Source of the DNA: Desulfovirgula sp.
Lineage (GTDB): Bacteria > Bacillota > Desulfotomaculia > Desulfotomaculales > Desulfovirgulaceae
Direction of reading: 5' to 3'
DNA length: 43,151 nucleotides
Assembly (NCBI GenBank): GCA_020725525.1
Contig: DYEX01000134.1
Location: 1-43,151, forward strand
Shown: piece after piece, positions 39,368 to 43,151 of the stretch
Numbering within the stretch: the stretch's first letter is position 1
Layout: each line of letters begins with the position of its first letter
The notes under the pieces: generated by a model
Seen by the model: only the letters and a program-made list of their open reading frames with translations
What the model was told of the DNA's origin: nothing
Databases searched by the model: none
Position numbers and translations under genes: made by a program

Positions 39368-40143
39368 TTCTGGACCGGATTATTGCCCACAAATACCGGG
39401 AAGTGCAGCAATATAAAGAGATTCGTCCCCTTTCCCGGCTGACAGGGCAGATGGAGACACTCCCTCCCACCAGAAATTTAGCCGCCTTCCTGCGGAGGCC
39501 CGGCGAGGTGAGCCTTATTGCCGAGATCAAACGGGCATCGCCCTCCAAGGGCTGGCTAAAGAAAGGGCTAAAACCGGTGGAGCTGGCTCAATCCTACCTC
39601 CGGGCCGGGGCTAAAGCCATCTCCGTCCTTACCGATAACTATTTTTTCCGTGGTCACCGGGCTTTTTTACCTCTGGTGCGCCGGGAAAGCCCGGTCCCCC
39701 TTTTGCGCAAGGACTTTATCATTGATCCCTATCAAATTTATGAAGCCCGGTGGCTGGGGGCCGACGCCATTTTACTCATTGTAGCCGTGCTTGACGACCG
39801 CCAGTTGACCGGCTTCCAAAAGCTGGCTGACGAACTGGGCCTGAGCTGTCTGGTGGAAGTACACACCGAAGAGGAACTGGTACGGGCCCTGGCCTCCGGC
39901 GCCACCTGTATCGGTATTAATAACCGGGACCTGCACACTTTTAAAACAGATCTGGCCACCACCTTCCGCCTGCGGGAGAAAATTGCCGACCCCAAAACAA
40001 TCGTGGTCAGCGAAAGCGGCATTAATTCCAGGCAGGATATGCTGGCCCTGGCCAGATACCGGGTTGATGCGGCCCTGGTGGGAGAAGCCCTGGTCAGAGC
40101 AGACAACGTAGAGCAAAAGATAAGAGAACTGCTGGGGAAGTAA
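39364..40143 (+). CDS. trpC: Indole-3-glycerol phosphate synthase TrpC
   Basis: This 259-residue TIM-barrel enzyme closes the indole ring. Motifs are LIAEIKRASPSKGWLKKG, DNYFFRGHRAFL, LLRKDFIIDPYQIYEAR, LVEVHTEEELVRAL, IGINNRDLHTFKTDL and VSESGINSRQDM. The start is TTG overlapping the trpD stop (TTGA). It is followed by 77 bp without a gene before trpF. Confidence 0.97.
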   Translation: MILDRIIAHKYREVQQYKEIRPLSRLTGQMETLPPTRNLAAFLRRPGEVSLIAEIKRASPSKGWLKKGLKPVELAQSYLRAGAKAISVLTDNYFFRGHRAFLPLVRRESPVPLLRKDFIIDPYQIYEARWLGADAILLIVAVLDDRQLTGFQKLADELGLSCLVEVHTEEELVRALASGATCIGINNRDLHTFKTDLATTFRLREKIADPKTIVVSESGINSRQDMLALARYRVDAALVGEALVRADNVEQKIRELLGK

Positions 40144-40220
40144 AGGATTTAACGACGGAAGGCATCACGACCTTCAGCCCTGCCTGCAACCAGCCTTCTG
40201 GCACTGGAGGAGAGTTCAAC

Positions 40221-40835
40221 ATGGTACGGGTGAAAATCTGCGGCATTACGAATCTGAAAGACGCCCTGGCAGCCGCGAAGGCGGGGGCAGATGCGCTCGG
40301 TTTCATCTTTGCTCCCAGCCCCCGGCGCATTACACCGGCACAGGCCCGCCTCATTTGCCGGGAATTACCGCCCTTCATCACCAGGGTAGGTGTGTTTGTC
40401 GATGCCCCGATCGAGGAGGTCCGGGCGGTGGTGGAATACTGCGGGCTGGATGCACTTCAGCTACACGGCAGCGAATCCCCGGACTGCTGCCGGGCCCTGG
40501 GCCGCAGGGTGATCAAGGCTTTCCGCGTTGGTGACGCGATTAACAGGGACGAGGTTGCTCATTTTCCCGCCGATGCCATTCTGCTGGATACGTACATTGC
40601 CGGCCAAAAGGGCGGCACCGGGTGCACCTTTGACTGGCAGCTGGCCGCCGGTTTAAAGCTATCCCGCCCCCTCATCCTCGCCGGCGGGTTAACACCGGAA
40701 AATGTCCGCCAGGCCGTAGCCACAGTCCAGCCCTACGGGGTGGACGTAAGCAGTGGAGTGGAAAAGGACGGCCATCCGGGGAAAAAGGACCCGGAAAAAA
40801 TCCGCCGCTTCATTGCCGCAGCCAAAGGCCTTTAA
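40221..40835 (+). CDS. trpF: Phosphoribosylanthranilate isomerase TrpF
   Basis: This 204-residue TIM-barrel isomerase performs the Amadori rearrangement before ring closure. The N-terminal motif VKICGITNLKDA has the catalytic cysteine (C7 position), DALGFIFAPSPRRI follows, and the catalytic aspartate is in ILLDTYIAGQKGGTG. GVDVSSGVEKDGHPGKKDPE near the C-terminus is typical. ATG 40221 has GGAGGAG upstream. Confidence 0.96.
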   Translation: MVRVKICGITNLKDALAAAKAGADALGFIFAPSPRRITPAQARLICRELPPFITRVGVFVDAPIEEVRAVVEYCGLDALQLHGSESPDCCRALGRRVIKAFRVGDAINRDEVAHFPADAILLDTYIAGQKGGTGCTFDWQLAAGLKLSRPLILAGGLTPENVRQAVATVQPYGVDVSSGVEKDGHPGKKDPEKIRRFIAAAKGL

Positions 40836-40859
40836 CTCATAACACAGGGAGGAACTTAC

Positions 40860-42050
40860 ATGTCTTTACCAGACGAACGGGGCTATTTCGGACCCTTTGG
40901 AGGCCGCTACGTGCCGGAAACTCTCATGCCGGCCCTGGAAGAATTAACCGCAGCCTACCAGAAAGCCCGCCGGGACCCGTCTTTCTGGCGGGAGCTGGAA
41001 TATTATCTCCGGCAATATGTTGGACGGCCTTCACCGCTGTACTTTGCCCGCCGTCTGAGTGAATACTGCCAGGGGGGCAGGATTTATCTCAAGCGGGAAG
41101 ACCTCAACCACACCGGTGCCCACAAGATAAATAATACCATTGGCCAGATTCTTCTGGCCCGTCGCATGGGTAAAAACCGTGTTATTGCGGAAACCGGCGC
41201 CGGCCAGCACGGAGTGGCCACGGCTACCGCTGCCGCTTTGTTCGGCATGGAATGTGCCGTTTACATGGGGGAGGAGGATATGGCCCGCCAGGCCCTGAAC
41301 GTCTTCCGCATGCGCATCCTGGGCGCTACGGTGGTTTGTGTCCAGACGGGCAGCCGTACCTTAAAAGACGCCATGAACGAGGCCATGCGAGATTGGGTGA
41401 CCACCGTGCAGACCACCCATTACCTGATCGGCTCGGTGGCCGGCCCCCATCCCTATCCCATGATGGTGCGGGATTTCCAGCGCGTGATTGGTGAGGAAAC
41501 CCGCCGGCAGGTGCAGGAGCAAACCGGGAGGCTACCCGATGCGATTGTGGCCTGCGTGGGTGGGGGAAGCAATGCCATAGGCATATTCCACCCCTTCCTG
41601 GAGGATGAAGGAGTAAAACTGGTCGGGGTAGAAGCGGCAGGGTGCGGGTTGGATACCAATAAACACGCCGCCACCCTTAACCGGGGCCGCCCGGGAGTGC
41701 TACACGGCTCGAAAAGCTACGTCTTACAGGATGAAGACGGTCAGATCAATCTGGCCCACTCCATTTCCGCCGGCCTGGATTACCCCGGCGTGGGTCCGGA
41801 ACACAGCTATTTGAAAGAAACGGGCCGGGTTACCTATACTGCCGTAACCGACGGGGAGGCTCTGGAGGCCTTTCAACTGCTCTGCCGCACCGAGGGAATC
41901 ATTCCCGCCCTGGAAAGTGCCCATGCCCTGGCCCATGCAGTGAAAATGGCAAAGGAAATGCCCAAAGACGCCATCGTGGTGGTAAACCTCTCCGGACGGG
42001 GGGATAAGGACGTGGAAACCGTCGCCCGCATCCTGGGCAAAGAGGGCTAA
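40860..42050 (+). CDS. trpB: Tryptophan synthase beta chain TrpB (TrpB1)
   Basis: This 396-residue PLP enzyme joins indole with serine. The PLP lysine is K89 in HTGAHKINN, the substrate loop [12 protein letters not shown] is intact, and the phosphate loop is [12 protein letters not shown]. It begins [16 protein letters not shown], typical of the TrpA-dependent TrpB1 class, unlike the TrpB2 at 16784. ATG 40860 has GGGAGGA upstream, 24 bp after trpF. A 133-bp gap without a recognisable gene separates it from trpA. Confidence 0.97.
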   Translation: MSLPDERGYFGPFGGRYVPETLMPALEELTAAYQKARRDPSFWRELEYYLRQYVGRPSPLYFARRLSEYCQGGRIYLKREDLNHTGAHKINNTIGQILLARRMGKNRVIAETGAGQHGVATATAAALFGMECAVYMGEEDMARQALNVFRMRILGATVVCVQTGSRTLKDAMNEAMRDWVTTVQTTHYLIGSVAGPHPYPMMVRDFQRVIGEETRRQVQEQTGRLPDAIVACVGGGSNAIGIFHPFLEDEGVKLVGVEAAGCGLDTNKHAATLNRGRPGVLHGSKSYVLQDEDGQINLAHSISAGLDYPGVGPEHSYLKETGRVTYTAVTDGEALEAFQLLCRTEGIIPALESAHALAHAVKMAKEMPKDAIVVVNLSGRGDKDVETVARILGKEG

Positions 42051-42183
42051 AAAGCCCTGCTTCCTTCACCACTTGACGAGGGACGACCGCCGCCGAAGAA
42101 TAGTGCAAAAACAGGTTTAAGTACATTAAGGAAAGGAGTAAAGCCAGGCTCCAGGAACCCTCGGGTTTTGCCTGGGAACAGTC

Positions 42184-42990
42184 ATGAAAGAAAACCGCAT
42201 CACCAAACGTTTTGCCGCTCTTGCTCTGGAGGGGAAAAAGGGTTTAATCACTTACATCACGGCCGGGGATCCGGATCTGGACAGCACCGCCCGCCTGGTA
42301 AATACCATGATTGCAGCCGGGGCCGACATGGTGGAAGTGGGTATCCCTTTTTCCGATCCGGTGGCCGACGGCCCGGTTATTCAGCAGGCTTCCGCCCGGG
42401 CGCTGGCCCGTGGCGTGAGGGTAAGGGACATCATCCGCACGTGTGCCGTGATCCGGCAGAGCACCGATGTTCCTTTGATCCTGATGACCTACTATAACCC
42501 CGTCTTTCAGTACGGGCTGGAAGATTTCGCCCGGGACGCCGTACTGGCCGGAGTGGACGGCCTGATCGTGCCCGACCTGCCCTTTGAGGAAAGTAAGGAC
42601 CTGCTGGGGTATACTGACCATTATGGGCTGGCCCTCATACCCCTGGTGGCCCCCACCACCACCGAAACCCGGCTGGCCGCCATGGCGCCGGTCGCCCGGG
42701 GGTTTGTTTACTGCGTCTCGGTTACCGGAGTAACCGGTGCCCGGGAGGAAATCAGCACCGACCTGGCGAAGTTTACGCAGAAGGTGCGACGGCACGTATC
42801 CCTGCCCTGCGCCATTGGCTTTGGCATTGCCGGGCCGGTGCAGGCGGTCCGGGTGGCACCATACTGTGATGCTATGGTGGTGGGTAGCGCCATCGTCGAC
42901 CTGGTGGCCAGGGCGGGTAACGGCGACCCCGCGCCGGCGGTGGCCTCCCTGGTAAGGGAAATAAAGTGTGCTATCGAAAAATGTGCCTGA
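42184..42990 (+). CDS. trpA: Tryptophan synthase alpha chain TrpA
   Basis: This 268-residue TIM-barrel subunit cleaves indole-3-glycerol phosphate and channels indole to TrpB. The catalytic residues are in MVEVGIPFSDPVADGP (Glu and Asp), with LMTYYNPVFQYG, GLIVPDLPFEES, VYCVSVTGVTGARE and IGFGIAGPVQA as further signatures. It is the last gene of the operon. The ribosome site is unclear (CCTGGGAACAGTC precedes the ATG), so initiation may be weak. I see no terminator after it before the window ends. Confidence 0.97.
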   Translation: MKENRITKRFAALALEGKKGLITYITAGDPDLDSTARLVNTMIAAGADMVEVGIPFSDPVADGPVIQQASARALARGVRVRDIIRTCAVIRQSTDVPLILMTYYNPVFQYGLEDFARDAVLAGVDGLIVPDLPFEESKDLLGYTDHYGLALIPLVAPTTTETRLAAMAPVARGFVYCVSVTGVTGAREEISTDLAKFTQKVRRHVSLPCAIGFGIAGPVQAVRVAPYCDAMVVGSAIVDLVARAGNGDPAPAVASLVREIKCAIEKCA

Positions 42991-43009
42991 TGTTTTAACG
43001 GTTTTGTTT

Positions 43010-43151
43010 AAGGAGGTTTGCAGCAGCTACCAACAGGCCGACAAATATTGATAAAACATAACAAAGCAGTTGCAATATACTATGGAACTCTTAACCATCA
43101 GCAAAGCGGCAAAAAATCAGGCAGGGGTTTCGGGAAGTGATTGCGGGAGTG
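43010..43151 (+). repeat. Diverged repeat, right copy, running off the window
   Basis: This copy matches 1032-1136: the same start AAGGAGGTT, GCAGCAGCTACCAAC, and the same end block CAGGCAGGGGTTTCGGGAA. About 37 bases are extra in the middle. The window stops inside it, so whether the transposon-like sequence seen after the left copy also follows here cannot be told. Confidence 0.6.

Overview
The window is a GC-rich stretch of an endospore-forming, probably anaerobic Bacillota chromosome. The gene content (spoIIA-sigF, spoVA, cotJ, cwlD, ytfJ, spmA/spmB, GerA-type and Gmad2 proteins), the 2-hydroxyacyl-CoA dehydratase-type activase genes and the CCA/DHH/CBS fusion best fit the Desulfotomaculum/Pelotomaculum (Peptococcaceae-like) lineage. 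That placement is inferred from gene content and order, not from a marker gene.

Layout. Positions 1-1650 are a scarred accessory edge: the last repeats of a CRISPR-like array, a small zinc-ribbon protein gene, a diverged repeat that recurs at the right edge of the window, and a broken IS200/IS605 OrfB (TnpB-like) gene. On the minus strand follows cotJABC (1663-2758). Positions 3131-8139 hold cwlD, a beta-lactamase-fold serine hydrolase, dacF, then spoIIAA-spoIIAB-sigF behind a SigH-like promoter. Positions 8149-9537 look inserted: a palindromic MITE-like repeat sitting in the sigF terminator, a dodecin-like gene and a DUF433/DUF5615 toxin-antitoxin pair. The spoVAC-VAD-VAEb-VAF operon follows (9707-13106). 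Next come three genes of 2-hydroxyacyl-CoA dehydratase activation type (13187-16235), a small carbohydrate-binding protein on the minus strand, a TrpB2-type gene, and lysA behind a promoter and a lysine riboswitch (18219-19945). A CCA-adding/DHH/CBS fusion, an M50 protease, trpS, a Gmad2 lipoprotein, a DUF2953 protein, ytfJ, an FAD oxidoreductase and spmA follow.

Between spmA and spmB lies a block of about 4 kb that looks foreign: an M48 metalloprotease with a C-terminal zinc ribbon, a membrane-anchored double-zinc-ribbon/Ig-like protein, and a NagZ-like glycosidase. After spmB come rluB, an unknown gene, a HutP-family RNA-binding protein, chorismate mutase AroH and the complete trpEGDCFBA operon (36130-42990).

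How the genes work together. One group builds the spore: compartment-specific transcription (SpoIIAA/AB/SigF), cortex maturation (CwlD, DacF, SpmA/SpmB), dipicolinate uptake (SpoVA proteins) and coat (CotJ). A second group makes aromatic amino acids and lysine under RNA-based control. The trp leader has a good promoter, eleven triplets at 5/6-nt spacing (nine of them exactly GAG or UAG), and a strong terminator. This is the signature of a TRAP (MtrB) attenuator, although no mtrB gene lies in the window. lysA has a lysine riboswitch.

Most noteworthy observations: the TRAP-type trp leader; a family of palindromic repeats, one with a clear 10-bp target duplication in the sigF terminator and another that supplies the C-terminus of a neighbouring protein; the zinc-ribbon peptidase/glycosidase island splitting spmA from spmB; and an orphan HutP homologue beside aroH-trp.
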